Notes under the pieces: generated by a model
The model's input: the letters and a program-made list of their open reading frames with translations, nothing else
Databases searched by the model: none
Told to the model about the DNA's origin: nothing
Translations under genes and position numbers: made by a program
DNA from: Lepturacanthus savala
Lineage: Eukaryota; Chordata; Actinopteri; Scombriformes; Trichiuridae
Reading direction: 5' to 3'
NCBI GenBank assembly: GCA_030544235.1
Contig: CM060464.1
Coordinates: 31,150,152 to 31,214,151, forward strand
DNA length: 64,000 nucleotides
In this document: positions 21,323-39,125 of the stretch, piece by piece
Layout: the number at the start of each line of letters is the position of its first letter
How positions within the stretch are numbered: the stretch's first letter is position 1

Positions 21323-22370
21323 TATAAACATCATAGCTATTCATCATTGTGTATTTCACTACAATTATTTAAAAATCATGGATCTTAATTCATGTTAGTT
21401 CTATGTTTTTACCACTTTAAGGATCTGCTAATACATTTTCAATAGTTATAGGTCAAAAGCAGAATTCACAATTTATAACTGACTCAAAACAGGTCACAGA
21501 CATGTTTCTCAATTAGATGTAAGATGTTTAAAAAGTGTTGTTAGAATTTCACAGCATCGCAGCTGGATTCTACTCCTGAAAGAATGTGAACCAAATCTGA
21601 CAGTGAAATCCATTCGATCAGGTCAGTTTTCATCATAAACAGGAAGCCTTGACTGATATCGACCAATCACAGTCCAGCATTATGAGAATGTTCCATTTTT
21701 TTTATTGTATACCTTTAATCTCTTCATACCAGTCAACTATTTTTATTTTAGTATTCATTTTATTTATTAATTTGCAAATGTCAATAAAATCCCAAAATAA
21801 AATGCAATGCATTTTCTTTGAGTACAAGAAGAATAACCTCCTAATATATTTTACAAACTTAAAACTTTGTCTTTCCTTTCATTGTCTTCTATCTATTATC
21901 TCGATAATGAAGGACCAGCAATGTTTAATTGTCTCAAAAATAAAAGAATGCAACAGTGTCTGTGTGCATTGTTTGTTCATAAAAGACTGGTTTATTCATG
22001 AATACCATATTGTTCTAAATGCATGTTGTTCAGATTTTAAAATCTGATTTTGTCTTTATGGTCTAAATTAATAAATCTAACCTGATTTGATTTGACATTA
22101 CCTGTTTGGTGTCATGTGTTTGTGAAATGTTAAAATAGTTTTGAAAACCTTTGAAAAGTAGTAAAATATGAAGCTCGTCGTTAGATTCATACAACTTGAC
22201 TCCAGTAGCTGAAATGTTTGCATCACCAAACACCAGAGGATTTGAGATGGAAGACTTTGACTTGTAACCCAGGATGTACTGAAGGAAGGATGAAAATACT
22301 GCAGGACCGAGGTTTACTCGGTGATGGGTCAAAGGTCAAACTATAAAAGAAGAGTTTAAGGGCCTTTTTT
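21321..22370. other. non-coding stretch, no gene seen
   Basis: AT-rich. A 132-codon open frame at 21649-22047 is rich in Ile, Phe, Lys and Ser and resembles no family I know; I treat it as chance. Confidence 0.5.
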
Positions 22371-22371
22371 T

Positions 22372-23935
22372 TAGGCAAGGCAATTGTTTGTAAGGCACAT
22401 TTCAGTAACAAGATAATTTAAAGTGCTTTACATAAAGCATTAAAAGGATTAAGTTACAATTTAAAAAAAAAAAAAAGTTAATTGAAAAATGAAAAAAATT
22501 TAAAATTTTAAATAATAACAAGAAATAAATAATTAAATAAATAGGATTAATAATCAAAATAAGGAAATTAAAACAAAAACAAGAACAAAGTTATACAATT
22601 TAAAAATAGGTGAATAGGTGGTGGGTAAAAAAAAAACTAAAATTATGAGAAGTTACAGTGCAGTGAAAAAAAATTGAGAAATGACATCAGCAATAGGCAG
22701 CAGCACACAGAAAAGTCTTCAGCTCTGACTTAAAAACAATGAGAGTTGCAGCAGGCCTGCAGTTCTCTTTGTTCCAGATGTATGGGGCATAGAAACTGAA
22801 CGTTGCTTCTCCATGTTAAGTTCTAACTCTGGGAACAGAGAGCAGACCTGTCCCAGACCATCTAAGAGATCTGGATGGTTCACAAGGGTTCAGCAATTCA
22901 GAGATATACATAGGCCCTAGACCACTCAATGCTTTATAAACCAGTAAAAGTATTTTGGAGTTAATTCTTTAGCAGACAAGAAGCCAGGGCAAGGACCTCA
23001 GAACTGGAATGATAGGATCTATTGTTTTAGTCTTAGTGAGGATTCTTGCAGCAGCATTTTGAATTAGCTGCAACTGTCTGATTGACTTACAGATGCCTGT
23101 AAAGACTCTGTTACAGTAGTCAAGTTAATGCCTAAAAAAAGCCTGGACAAGCTTTTCCAAGTCTTCTTGAGACATAAGGCCTTTAAGCCTTGAAATTCTT
23201 CAGGTGGTAGTTTGCTGACTTTGTGATGGTTTTAATGTGACTGTTGAAATTCAAGTCTGAGTCCATAAATCCCATTTGTGGGATTCAACATCAACGACTT
23301 TAATCTTTCCTCTTTGGCTCTAAAAACAATTACCTCAGTTTAATTGGGACGTTCAGATGTGTAGTTACCTATGGAAATGAAGTAGTCTCCGTCCTTTAAG
23401 TAGGATTCAAACCACTGTGCTATGTCAGTAAGTCCCACCTAGTTATCCAACTGGTCTAATAACATGTTGTAGTCAACTGTGTTGAATGCAGCACTGAAAT
23501 CTAATAATACTAAGACTAAAATGTTGCCACTGTCTGTGTTTAAATACAGTAGATGTCATTGAAGACCTTAACAAGTTTCAGCTGTGGTGCTGTTGGAAAC
23601 CTGATTGGAATACATCAAATCAGTTAGTCAGCTGTTAAAACTGCTCTTCCAATGATTTTACTTTAGAATTATAGATTTGATATGGGCCTGTCATTACTCA
23701 TTACAGAATTGTCTAAATTGCTCTTTTGTAGAAGTGGCTTGATAACTGCAGTTTTCAGGGCCTGTAGTAATACACCTTAGACAAGAGATGTGTTTAAAAT
23801 GTGTAGGAGATCTGAGGCCATGCAGTTAGAAACTGTCTTAAAGAAGCCTGTTGGCAGAATATCCAGACAACAGAAAGATGATTTCAAATGGTTTTTATGA
23901 TTGATTGGAAATTGTGTCATGCCATCACAGTTAAA
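22372..23935 (-). pseudogene. L2/Jockey-type LINE ORF2 relic, 3' part
   Basis: On the minus strand the reverse-transcriptase C-terminal region reads, in broken frames, as WFESYLKDGDYFISIGN (about 23400), TEVIVFRAKEERLKSL (about 23320), KILLLVYKALSGLGPMYISE (about 22945) and FYAPYIWN (about 22785). An internal TAA interrupts the last part. The segment that should carry the catalytic YADD is missing: sequence jumps from the pre-YADD motif to the post-YADD motif near 23350. A 3' untranslated region with A-rich sequence occupies about 22372-22680. It is a 5'-truncated dead copy. Confidence 0.8.
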
Positions 23936-23940
23936 CCGTA

Positions 23941-24860
23941 CAATAACAACAGCTCTTGTCTAACTTGTCTTAAAGGTATATTTTGATGGTTCAGAGTGTC
24001 ACAGCATCACAGACACAAAAGGAAACGTATGTTGTTAATAAATATTATCCAAGCAGCATCATGTTTCTATTATTTTCTGTTGCAAATTGGTGAATATTGT
24101 TTCCAGTAGATGGGATTCAGATATTTGAGGATTGTTCAGCATATGCGTCAAATGCTGCCAAAGTGTGCCTGTTTTTAATGCCAAGAAAGACCAAACTGAG
24201 CAGCTAATGAGCTCTGACATTTCCATCCAAAATTAAACCAGGACACAACCGGACAAAAACTGAAATGATGATTTACATATGAAGACTGATTTTTCTTTTC
24301 TTTTTTTAAACAGCGTATTATGCTGAAGGTGACCACAGCACACTGATGGGAATACGTCACGTTTCATTGCCTTCACTGCCGTATTCACCCAGCCTTTCCA
24401 AATTTAGCCCATAGGAGCTTTTGTGAGGTCTTTTCATTATCATCCATTCAAGAGAAATTAGCAGAAGTTGAGGCAATTACGCTGCAAGACATCTCATTCA
24501 GCCCATCACTGAAAGGAAAAAAGAACATAGAATAAGACTCATTTTCAATTTCCATCAAATCACACAGCAGACAGAAGCTTTCCTCATCACTTACCCTGCA
24601 ACCAATTGTTTTGAATTTGCCCATGTGATCATTTTAGCCAGAAAAAAAATTCTACTCTGATCAACAATAGTCTGACCTTTTGACTCTATGGTTTCATGAG
24701 ATCACACCATGAAGTCTAATTTGACTAAACATCACCAAACTACTGTAATCAGATTCTGCGTATAAATTAACCAGTTTCCACTTGTTATATTCAGCTCCTC
24801 ATTTCAAGAATTAAAATGTCACTACAATGATTTGCTCTTCATGAACTTTTCTGCATGTTC
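23941..24860. other. non-coding stretch, possible conserved element
   Basis: No gene is seen. About 24400-24600 has a repeat-free, balanced sequence with homeodomain-like AATTA cores and may be a conserved non-coding element. This is an inference only. Confidence 0.3.
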
Positions 24861-24861
24861 A

Positions 24862-25012
24862 TCATCCATTTTCTATTCCCGCTTATTCCTCACTAGGGTA
24901 AATCTGCTGGAGCCAATCCCAACAGATTTCAGGCAAGAGGCAGGATACAGCCCAGACAGTTTGCCAGCCTATCTTGGGGCCCATCTACCACTATACCTGT
25001 TCTGGATGGTAT
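24862..25012 (-). mobile_element. old fragment of the L2-tailed SINE family
   Basis: It begins CATCCATTTTCTATTCCCGC and holds GGAGCCAATCCCAACAG, the reverse complement of the family's 3' end. It is clearly more diverged than the copy at 58462-58797 and lacks the tRNA-like head. Confidence 0.65.
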
Positions 25013-25725
25013 GTGAGTGAAATAATGTGCGTCAGAAAAAAAATGTTTCAGATCTCAGACTACAGGTAATCACACATATACAAGTATCAAATGTCTTCAT
25101 ATTCATTACTCAGGTAGAAGTATAGATACTATGATTTAAAAATACTTCTGTATAAGTATCCCCTCAAGTTTTTTACTAAAGTAAAAATCTTCAGATTTTC
25201 AAACTACTTGAAATAAAGGTATTGTAAGAGGAAGAGATGCCATTAAGGACAAAAACTTAGTACTATGATATATAATAATGTTATATTTTGATCTAACATT
25301 TAAGTCTTTTATCGATTAAACTATCTGCCAAAGGAATAAAATAAAAAATTCTACTTAATATTGGATTAATTGTACCAAAAACAGAGAATTTTCACTTGAT
25401 CACCTTTCACTTTTTGCAGCGCAATTTATCTGGAGAGGTTTCTAGGAGAGGCTGTTTTTAAAGTGTAAGGAATAATTGTGTGAAAATGTAAGAAGTAGAG
25501 ATATACAGATAGTATATTGACTATCTGTTTCATTGTCTTATCTCATAAAAGGTCTAAGAAAAGAAAACATACAAAAGAACAAAAGAAAACCTAAATCATG
25601 GCCTCAGAATATGTTGTCAGTGCAAAACACATTTCATGGTATAGGTAGCTAAGACATTCATGATTCCAGCAAGAATCCAAATGTGGGAAGTAACAGTTTT
25701 CTTCATTTTATTGACACACCTGTTG
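25013..25725. other. non-coding stretch, no gene seen
   Basis: AT-rich sequence without recognised features. Confidence 0.5.
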
Positions 25726-25729
25726 ACAA

Positions 25730-26125
25730 ACACATCAACCATCATGTACCATCAAAATTCACACAAAGCTCCTCACACATGGTAGCAAATGTGCATTGAT
25801 CGGCACTTTGCCTTTTGCAGAGTGTGGAACTTTGATTTTTTAAGGTCTGCAACAAGCCTGGTGAATGCTGCAGTGAAGATAAGTGGCCTGAAGGTTGTTG
25901 GACTGCATTACCCACAGAGCACTGGGTGAGGTTGGCCAATAGTCTGCTGTTCTCCAGATAAATGGCATCCAACAATGGCTGCCATAGTCCCCACTGGACT
26001 GGACACACAGGATTATGTCAAAAGAAAGGTCTTCTCATCCATTCAACTCCAGGCTGCATTTGATTGTGTAGTGTTCTGGCTTCATCCATGATGCCAGAGT
26101 CCTGAAGAACAGTACAATCTACAAG
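25730..26125 (+). pseudogene. possible LINE ORF2 C-terminal relic
   Basis: The plus strand holds a weak echo of the final reverse-transcriptase region of fish LINEs, such as LVNAAVKISGLKVVGLHYPQ at about 25855-25915, then degenerates. No full domain remains. It could equally be unrelated sequence. A protein-level search would settle it. Confidence 0.35.
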
Positions 26126-26413
26126 AACCTCTGTATCCTTCTTCAGGTAGGATTAATTTGGGATTATTCTTCCAAGACTATAAATATATTAACTTAATTG
26201 AGGGTGTGCATCATTGTCTCATAACCACTGCCAAGGAGGATGAAGACCCGTTTCAACTCCATCACACCAAGGTCTGTTCCATTATAAATGGGAACTTTGG
26301 CCTATTGAAGAAGCATCGAAGGAATGGTTCTTCAAGGAATGATTTTCATTACCGTCTTTGCAGTGCTATATAATATGACTCACAGTAGGGGGTGGCCTGA
26401 AGCCTGTCGAGGA

Positions 26414-26665
26414 TGTCAAGTCAAGTCAAGTCAATTTTGTTTGTATAGCCCAAAATCACAAGATCACAGACTTGCCTTAATGGGCTTTAGAGTTTGTACA
26501 ACAGCAATACAACATCCCCTGTCTGTACACCCTCACAGCATACAAGGAAAAACTCCCTAAAAAAAGAGGAAGAGACCTCAAGAAGAGAAACAGGGGGGGA
26601 TCCCTCTTCCAGGAAGGACAGGCCTGCAATAGATTATATGTGCACAGAATGGAATACAGTATATT
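26414..26665 (-). mobile_element. 3' end of a TTGAC-tailed retroelement
   Basis: The left edge is a GTCAA repeat (GTCAAGTCAAGTCAA), which is a TTGAC tail on the minus strand. It is followed by TTGTATAGCCCAAAATCACA and AAGGAAAAACTCCCTAAAAA, sequences common in fish LINE/SINE 3' ends. It is related in layout to the AATTG-tailed family but distinct from it. Confidence 0.6.
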
Positions 26666-26904
26666 TAGAACAGGAAAAGAGTTGAGTATGGCATTAATTA
26701 GAATGACAGAAATAGAATGATTCACGTACATGTGGAGGATGAGGTGACAGGACCATTCCAGCTTCCAGGTGTCACTAGGAAAGAGTTAGATCCTACAACA
26801 TGGGTGTACAATCCAACTGTGGCCCAAGCTCAACTCTGTTGCACTTCTCAGTTTCAACACTAGATGGGGCCAGCCATGAAAACCCAAGAAAAAATTTTAC
26901 TGCG

Positions 26905-26948
26905 ATGTATTCAGAATCAGAATCGCTTTTATTATCACTGTATTTCTA
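26905..26948. repeat. short retroelement tail fragment
   Basis: CAGAATCAGAATCGCTTTTATTATC resembles the end of another common fish retroelement. Only about 40 bp is recognisable. Confidence 0.35.
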
Positions 26949-27469
26949 TAATGAAATTATTCAGAATTGACATGTGAATACTGTGTGTTTTTCTCACTCA
27001 TGTTTATTGTGAAGAACATTGCACTCAGTGGGAGCAGTGATGCTGTCCTTTGGATTGAAGGATGGCTGACATGTCGGGAGAAAGTTTGGTGGTTGAGACA
27101 CAAAGGACTTCACAGAGATGGCTATCAGTCATTCTGGTTCTCAGTCTGCTTTTGTCTGATTTAACAGAGAAAATGTTTGTTCACATATGTATGTTGAGCC
27201 AAATAGGCTCATCATTCTTTTTGAATGGCGTCTCATCAGAGGAAACTCTTGACTCTTCAGAGAATCATCACATTGCAAGGAATGGCATTGATGGTGTGTG
27301 CAAAGCCAAAGAGAGAGGAGGTGAAGCTGTTAAGATGCTCCGACCGTCCATTTGGGCAATGCGATGACCACTGTTGTAAAAACTGTCAACATAATCGGAG
27401 CTAGCAGACTGTAGCACAGAGATTTTCAAGCTTTCTGTATCTGATGTGGATGCTGAATATTGAATCTGA

Positions 27470-27925
27470 TGTACCCTGGCTCAGTCGCGGCTCTGTGCTG
27501 CAGCGGTTTTATGAGATCAGAAATCGACCAGTTTTTTAAAGGGCCAGCTTCTTCATAAACTGAGTGACTCTGTGTGGCTAGCTGACCTGGCATTTTTAGG
27601 TGATCTTACTCATCAGCTGAATACACTGAACAAGAATCTACAAGGCAAAGAACAGCTGGTGCCACACCTGTATGCGCATATTAAAGCCTTCTGTGTCAAG
27701 CTCCGCCTTGGGGAAATATGTGTCTATAATTGCATCCCTTGTTACAGAATTCGGCCTAAGTTTCCAAGATTTTTCTGTCATTGAAAAATAAATAAAGCTG
27801 TTCTTGACTCCCTTCCTGGTGTATGCAGAAGAAGTGGAAGAGAAACTGCAGCTAGAACTGATTGAAATGCGATGTGATGATTCTTTGGAGAGAAGGGCTT
27901 GGGATTAGCAAAAAATTAAATGAAC
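27470..27925 (+). pseudogene. hAT transposase relic (GTF2IRD2/EPM2AIP1-like type)
   Basis: The plus strand reads WLSRGSVLQRFYEIRNRP at about 27477-27530, then LADLAFLGDLTHQLNTLNKN and LQGKEQLVPHLYAHIKAF at about 27578-27700. It ends with EEVEEKLQLELIEMRCDDSL near 27830-27890. These are motifs of the Charlie-like hAT transposases that gave rise to GTF2IRD2 and related vertebrate genes. At least two stops separate the first two motifs. No BED finger or C-terminal dimerisation end is visible, so it is a dead internal fragment. Confidence 0.7.
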
Positions 27926-28059
27926 CAAAAATAGACTATAGAAAAAACTGTCAATGGTAATGTGAGAAAATGATGACCCTAATTCAGGTTCATTGTGTTT
28001 TACAGACCCCCTTCCATACACAATGTGATGGCTCATAGGAAGAATAGGTCATCTTCATT

Positions 28060-28740
28060 TTGGTCAAGGCTTTCTATGGCAGGTTCAGCAACTGAGGGGG
28101 CTGATTTAAATGAGTAAGCAGCTGATGTGCCAAAAAGCTGCAAAACATTATCAGACAGCTTGTGCTCATAGCAAGCCTCACCAGACAGATTCAGACCATA
28201 TCAGACATACAGGATGGAGTTAAGGGTATGCAAGCACATCCAATTTTCAAGTTTGCTTTTTCCACATTCATCTGGCTGAATAATCTCTCGATTTCAGCAT
28301 TTGAGTGTGGCAAGAACAACAGAGACACAGCTGCCATGGCAAGTTCCTGAAACAGGTTGATATCAGCTGCATCCCTGAACTTCCAAATGTCACTCTAGAA
28401 TCCCACTGTGTTTTTTGTTTCATTCCATTTACTAAGATGGATGGCATGTCATTGCTGGACAATCTTGTCGGCATCTCTGTATCTCTGCAGCAGAGTAGCC
28501 AAGGACCTTGGCTATTTTTTTCTATCTCTCCCAGGCTCTTGTTGTGCTTCAGTTTCCTCTACATTGAAAATGGATATGTACTGTAATACTTCAAAATTGT
28601 CTGGCAGTCTCACCCTCAATTCGTTAGTGAGGAAGATGATGAAAGCTGCACACTTCTTTTGGACGTACTTAATTTCATTGGGCACAATGTGCGCCTTAGC
28701 TGCCTTTGACTCAAAAGCAACCAAAAGTAACCAATGTACT
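28060..28740 (-). pseudogene. second hAT transposase relic, C-terminal half
   Basis: Minus strand: FESKAAKAHIVPNEIKYVQK and LRVRLPDNFEVLQYISIFNV at about 28590-28720, then LAMAAVSLLFLPHSNAEIER with LFSQMNVEKA at about 28240-28345. The latter is the hATC dimerisation motif, close to ZNF862/ZMYM-type fish hAT proteins. Frameshifts lie between the motifs. It is of a different lineage and the opposite strand from its neighbour at 27470. Confidence 0.7.
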
Positions 28741-28807
28741 GCTTGGGACTGATGTATCCATAAACTGGTTCTTTGAGTAAATATATATATATATATATAT
28801 CAATCAT

Positions 28808-28837
28808 CATTTACTTCTCAGACTTGAGAAGTAAATG
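28808..28837. repeat. perfect short hairpin
   Basis: Arms CATTTACTTCTCA and TGAGAAGTAAATG with a 4-base loop. It follows a short (TA)n run (28780-28800) and precedes a direct repeat of AAGTAAATGCCCT. Confidence 0.8.
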
Positions 28838-28889
28838 CCCTGAAGTAAATGCCCTCAACATGACCTCGAAGTATTTTGTCATACAAACT

Positions 28890-29540
28890 GATCCCTGATC
28901 TCTAGTATGTGATAAATAGGCCTGACACCATAGAAACATCCCTATATCACGATGCTGCAGCACCATGCTTCACTGTCTTCAGAGTGAAATGTGGCTTGAA
29001 TTCAGAGTTTGGAGGTCATCTCAAAAACTGTCTGCAGCCCTTGGACCCAAAAAGAACAATTTTACTCATAAGTCCACAAAATGTTCCTCCATTTCTCTTT
29101 AGGCCAGTTGATTGGCAATTTAGAGCCTCTTATGCACATGCCTTTTTTTAACAGAGAGACTTTGTGGGGGATTCTTGGAAATAGATTATCTTCACACAGA
29201 TGTCTTCTATCTGTCACAACTATATGTCTATCTGTCTTTGCCATTCTGGTTATTCGTGTCTCTATTTTTGTCTTGAACATTGTCTTGAATGACCCATTTT
29301 CAGAAAAATGATGATCTCACTGATTGAATGCCACACTGTTATTTCTTAGAAGACGCCCCTTTCATCTAATTGCCCAATTGCACAGCTGTAAGAACATGAT
29401 ATCATGAATGCTGGGTCTTGTTTTCTGAGACTCTACTGTATCTACTGGTAAATTGTTCTTCATGTACCAATAAAAATATAGTTATAGTTAGTCACATTGG
29501 ACTGCTCTTATTTTGAACTCTACTGTATATATGTAAATAT
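28890..29540 (-). mobile_element. Tc1-like transposon relic, internally deleted
   Basis: The minus strand matches the start region of a fish Tc1-like transposase; fragments such as FPRIPHKVSLLKKGMCIR and WPKEKWRNILW are readable at 29062-29200. The right end, TTATTTTGAACTCTACTGTATAT near 29500-29530, resembles that family's terminal repeat. The stretch coding for the helix-turn-helix region is mostly missing, and the C-terminal DDE region with the left repeat is absent. It is non-functional. Confidence 0.65.

Positions 29541-35080
<5,540 letters not shown>

Positions 35081-35139
<59 letters not shown>
35081..35139. repeat. (TA)n microsatellite
   Basis: About 58 bp of TA repeat. Confidence 0.95.
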
Positions 35140-35143
<4 letters not shown>

Positions 35144-37738
35144 CCACACAGAATTATCACTAACCTTCTATTCAGAGAAGATGAAGGTGGAGAAGATAAA
35201 TACTAAATACCTGTGAATACTGCAGTCATTTGAGAAGTAATTGCTGATTGTTCCCTTTCCCACTAAAGAAAAGAAAAACTCAACAAATGTGTGAGTGTAA
35301 GTGTTTTTTTCTACAATCTGCTGCCACAAAGCTGCTGCTCATGTTGAAACAGTCTCATGTCCATCAGACTCATGAAAACAAAAAATGTGAGATGACATAA
35401 TTAACCTCTTCCCCCTGCTGACTGTGGCAGCCTGTTGTCTTATCTCTTTTTCCTCATCCACACGACATATGAGGGATGATTTGTCTTGGTGTGACAGCCT
35501 TTTCCTCTCTCCTCCATGTCCGATGTACACTTGATTGTACTGAGAGATCTTGACGTTTCTCACTACGTGACAAAACTCTGCACGTTTGGGTAAGTGACAA
35601 TCATCCCTCATGACATTTCTCGAGCTAAAAATGTAAAGTTCCTGTCCAGAGACAATACAACTAGCGTGTTGTGGCCTCCTAGCATAAATTAAGCTCCAGG
35701 CTGTTTTCACACTGCAGTTCAAAGTTTCTCACTTCTGACCTTAATGGCCCTGACATATCAGCACAGCCAGCTGTCAGGAGCTGACCTTTGCCTGCAGTTT
35801 TTTTTACGTGTGTCTGGCACGGTTGGCTCAAATTGACTCTTATTAACTACAATATGGCTGATTCAGCATTTTGACTCTGATTCAAACACGTTTTCAGTGT
35901 TTATTACCAACGGTCAACTGTCATGTCATCATCATCATTATCACATAATAGCACCAGCTGCAATCACACAAACACACATAAAAACTATCAATAATCATTA
36001 GCAACTTTAGCAACAAAATATTTTATAGCAATATATGTTCTCACTATATAGCCTACCCCTATATTTACCTATTAAAGGTAGACCATTAAGCAAAGAAAGG
36101 TTTATAATCGCTTTTTCAGTTGTATGTCCTTTGCTTTACATTTAATTGCATTTATAACAGAAGTCGTGAGGTGACACGATGTGCTTGTTGGCTGAGGTCT
36201 GCCGTCATGTGCCCAGATAAATTGAAACAGACGGAGCAGAACTGACAGTGAGTTGGAGACTTTTCTGGCGTGTTTATGTCTGTACTTCAATATCATGCAT
36301 CAGTCGCACCGCTGCACAGATCAGTTTTGACAGATGCACATTGTGTTGTGTTTGCTTGATTTGATCAAACTGTTGTGTGTGAGTGGGGGCTGAATTAAAC
36401 ACCCTGAAAGGTCCACTCTGCCAGCTGTGATGATGGAGATGTGAGTGTGTGAGGGGTCCTGGGAGGTTTGGAGATCATCATTTCTTTGTCTTTGGGCTTC
36501 AGACTTTCTTTTGCTCGGCTTATTTTACAAGCTTTCATGTTCAGTTCAGATTTGCTTTACTTATCAGACAGTCAATAGTGGTGAGTTTCTAACATTCACA
36601 GCCATGTCACAGCAGTGATCAGCCAGATGTAACAACGCAGTACATGATTTTCTCTGCTTGCTCAAGATAGATTTATCACAATACTACTTCTCTCACTTTT
36701 TTGCATGTACAAAGGTTTGCTAGTGATTGAAGGAAGAGTCTGTATTGCCAAACTAAAGTTTCAACAGCTTATACACTTCTGATATTTTATCACTGGCCCC
36801 AGATGAGCATTTCCCACAACCCAAAGATCCATTTTTGTATTCAAATCACACCATGGCACCATAAATTCCACATTTTGTAAAGGCCAATTGCCATATCATT
36901 CAAAAAGTGCTGCACAGGGACTCATTTGGGTTTACCTTATATACATTATAAACAGCCAACAGTGTGTATCACGGTTATTATATTAGTAAATCATAATTTT
37001 AAGGTTCTCAGGCAAAGCCATAACCAGGATTTTTCAAATACTGTATTACTCAATATATTATAAAATAAAATATTCATCAACACTGTAGTATTGATGGATA
37101 ATTAATACTGTAATTGTAACTAATGCAGTAATTAATGCTGTAATTATGCAGGTTACATGTTATTATCTCTACTGGCTATCTGTTGCAGGTAGGCTACTTT
37201 ATTCTTTTTCTTATTATCTTAGAATATTACAATTTTCATCTTTCCTACTCTTTGCCTGGTCAACCTCTGCCTTTCATGCTGGAAGAAATAACTTTGACTC
37301 ATGCACCCTTTTATGTTACATCCTCTGATTCATTCTCTGTATAGTGACAGTGTTTATTTTGGCTTTTAACAAGTCAATATATGAGCATCATCATCTACTG
37401 AAATGTAGACTAAGAGGAAAAAAAAATAACTTAAACGAAACTTGAGGAAAAGAATACAGAGGTCATGACCTCAGAATCCTTAATGGTGGTTATGTGTCTG
37501 GTCTCAGGAAGTAATGTCTCCTCATGTTCTTGTCTCTTGCCTCCCTCTAACCCTCTCAAATTAAAAATTCTTCTCACCATTTTCCTTTTCACCCCGTGTT
37601 TGTGGCTACTGTGTATATGATTAAGGGATATGGATGAATATCAACAAAACAAGCGTTAAACAAGTTGTGTTGTCCAACATTATTCTTTTTAGACGTGAGA
37701 ATGTGAAATCTGGAAATACATTGGTTACATTTTTAATA
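35140..37738. other. non-coding stretch, no gene seen
   Basis: A 127-codon minus frame at 35339-35722 has no motif I recognise, and the region lacks other coding signals. A host exon cannot be excluded but is not supported. Confidence 0.45.
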
Positions 37739-37746
37739 ATTTAGAG

Positions 37747-37949
37747 CAGGGGTGGGCAATCCTGGTCCTGGAGGGCCGGTGTGGGTGCAGGATTTTGTTC
37801 CAACCCAGAAGTAACACACCTGATTCTACTAATCAACCTCTAGAACCATTGCCAAGGTCTTCATTAGTAGAATCAGGTGTGTAACTTCTTGGTTGGAACA
37901 AAATCCTGCACCCACACCGGCCCTCCAGGACCAGGATTGCCCACCCCTG
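37747..37949. mobile_element. foldback hAT MITE with target duplication
   Basis: 203 bp, starting CAGGGGTGGGCAATCCTGG and ending with its reverse complement. The arms are about 85-90 bp each and nearly perfect. It is flanked by the 8-bp duplication ATTTAGAG (37739-37746 and 37950-37957), the size made by hAT transposases. It encodes nothing and would have been moved by an autonomous hAT elsewhere. Confidence 0.92.
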
Positions 37950-37957
37950 ATTTAGAG

Positions 37958-38968
37958 GGTTTTTATTTTAAACATGCTTATTTATTTTTCAGGCAACATC
38001 CATGTTCACTTTGCTAGAACTGATATGCTTGAGGAGGGCAGACAGAATTTGACCTCAGAGTAAATGTTTCAACGTCTTGGTTTGTTTTATGGCTTAATGA
38101 GCATCGGTTACACATTTCTTGAAAAGTCTTATTTATTTTCTCAGAGGTTGCATAGTCTTCTCTGCAGTGTTAATAAATATTGAGATTGTTGTTTTTTCTT
38201 TGTTTCTCTTGATTTACTTGGTCAAGTATTTCTTTCTGTGTTCAAACTTTTCACATCTGAATCTGTACAGGAGTTGAGATTTCCTGTGTATGCTATTTAT
38301 TCAGTTGTAGTTAGTATTTCCGTAACTCAGGCTGGATTTGTGTTGTGGGTCTACACTATTTGCATTCACATTGTGTAGTTTGATAATCTTTTGTCCTAAA
38401 TCTCTTGTATAATCTTTCTTTTCCTTGTGTGTGTAAGATTTTAAGAAGTAAGAATGTAAGATTTGTGGTGAATCCCTTATTTTGATTCACTTTCTTTTAC
38501 TGTAATTATTGAAGTAGTAATGATGTATTATTTCTCCATGTGTTGGATTGGTTTGCAAGCATGATTAATATTCCCGATGAAGAAAACAGGACCTGGTCCT
38601 TAAAGGATGTATCGTTATGTCTGAAATCTCTAAAGTAATTGAGTTGCTGGTTAAAAATAGTAGGAAAGGAGCAGGTGAAACAAATGAAAATTCTCCTGCA
38701 GTGAAGATTTAATTACCAACCATCATCAAGACTGAAATCATTCAGGAACTGTTTATTTGTTCTTTTGGACTCACAGTTACTTCTGCTGTTTGAATGGTTG
38801 ATCCGGTCTAATGTTGGGTTCATACCTGTATTTGAAACTCCTTCAGTTATTATCAGTGATTCACACAGATTGGGAATTAAGTGAAAAAGATGTTTAGGAA
38901 GGATGTAAATGGACTGCAATTGTACACTAGAAGTGCACATTCACGGCAGTGACTATACAAGTGCACAT
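37958..38968. other. non-coding stretch, no gene seen
   Basis: AT-rich sequence, no features recognised. Confidence 0.5.
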
Positions 38969-38969
38969 C

Positions 38970-39120
38970 AGGAAACTAACCATTCATACACATTCATACT
39001 CCGATGGCACAGCCATGGGGAGGCAAGTATCTTGCCCAAAGACACATGAAGATGAACATGTAGAGGAGCCGGGAATCGAACTACCGACCTGCCCATGACT
39101 GCTCTACGTCTGAGCTACAG
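38970..39120 (-). mobile_element. tRNA-headed SINE, second family
   Basis: On the minus strand it starts TGTAGCTCAGACGTAGAGCA (A box) and has GTAGTTCGATTCCCGGCTCC (B box) about 30 nt later, a clear tRNA-derived pol III promoter. The body continues to about 38970. The tRNA part is not a tRNA gene, because it lacks the acceptor stem and runs into the SINE body. Confidence 0.75.
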
Positions 39121-39125
39121 GTGTT

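Noticed and set aside
21649..22047. 132-codon plus-strand frame
   Set aside because: Biased AT-rich composition and no similarity to a known family.
35339..35722. 127-codon minus-strand frame as a possible host exon
   Set aside because: No recognisable motif and no supporting codon pattern; kept as unknown non-coding sequence.
39060..39120. Possible tRNA gene on the minus strand
   Set aside because: A and B boxes are present, but there is no acceptor stem and the sequence continues into a SINE body.
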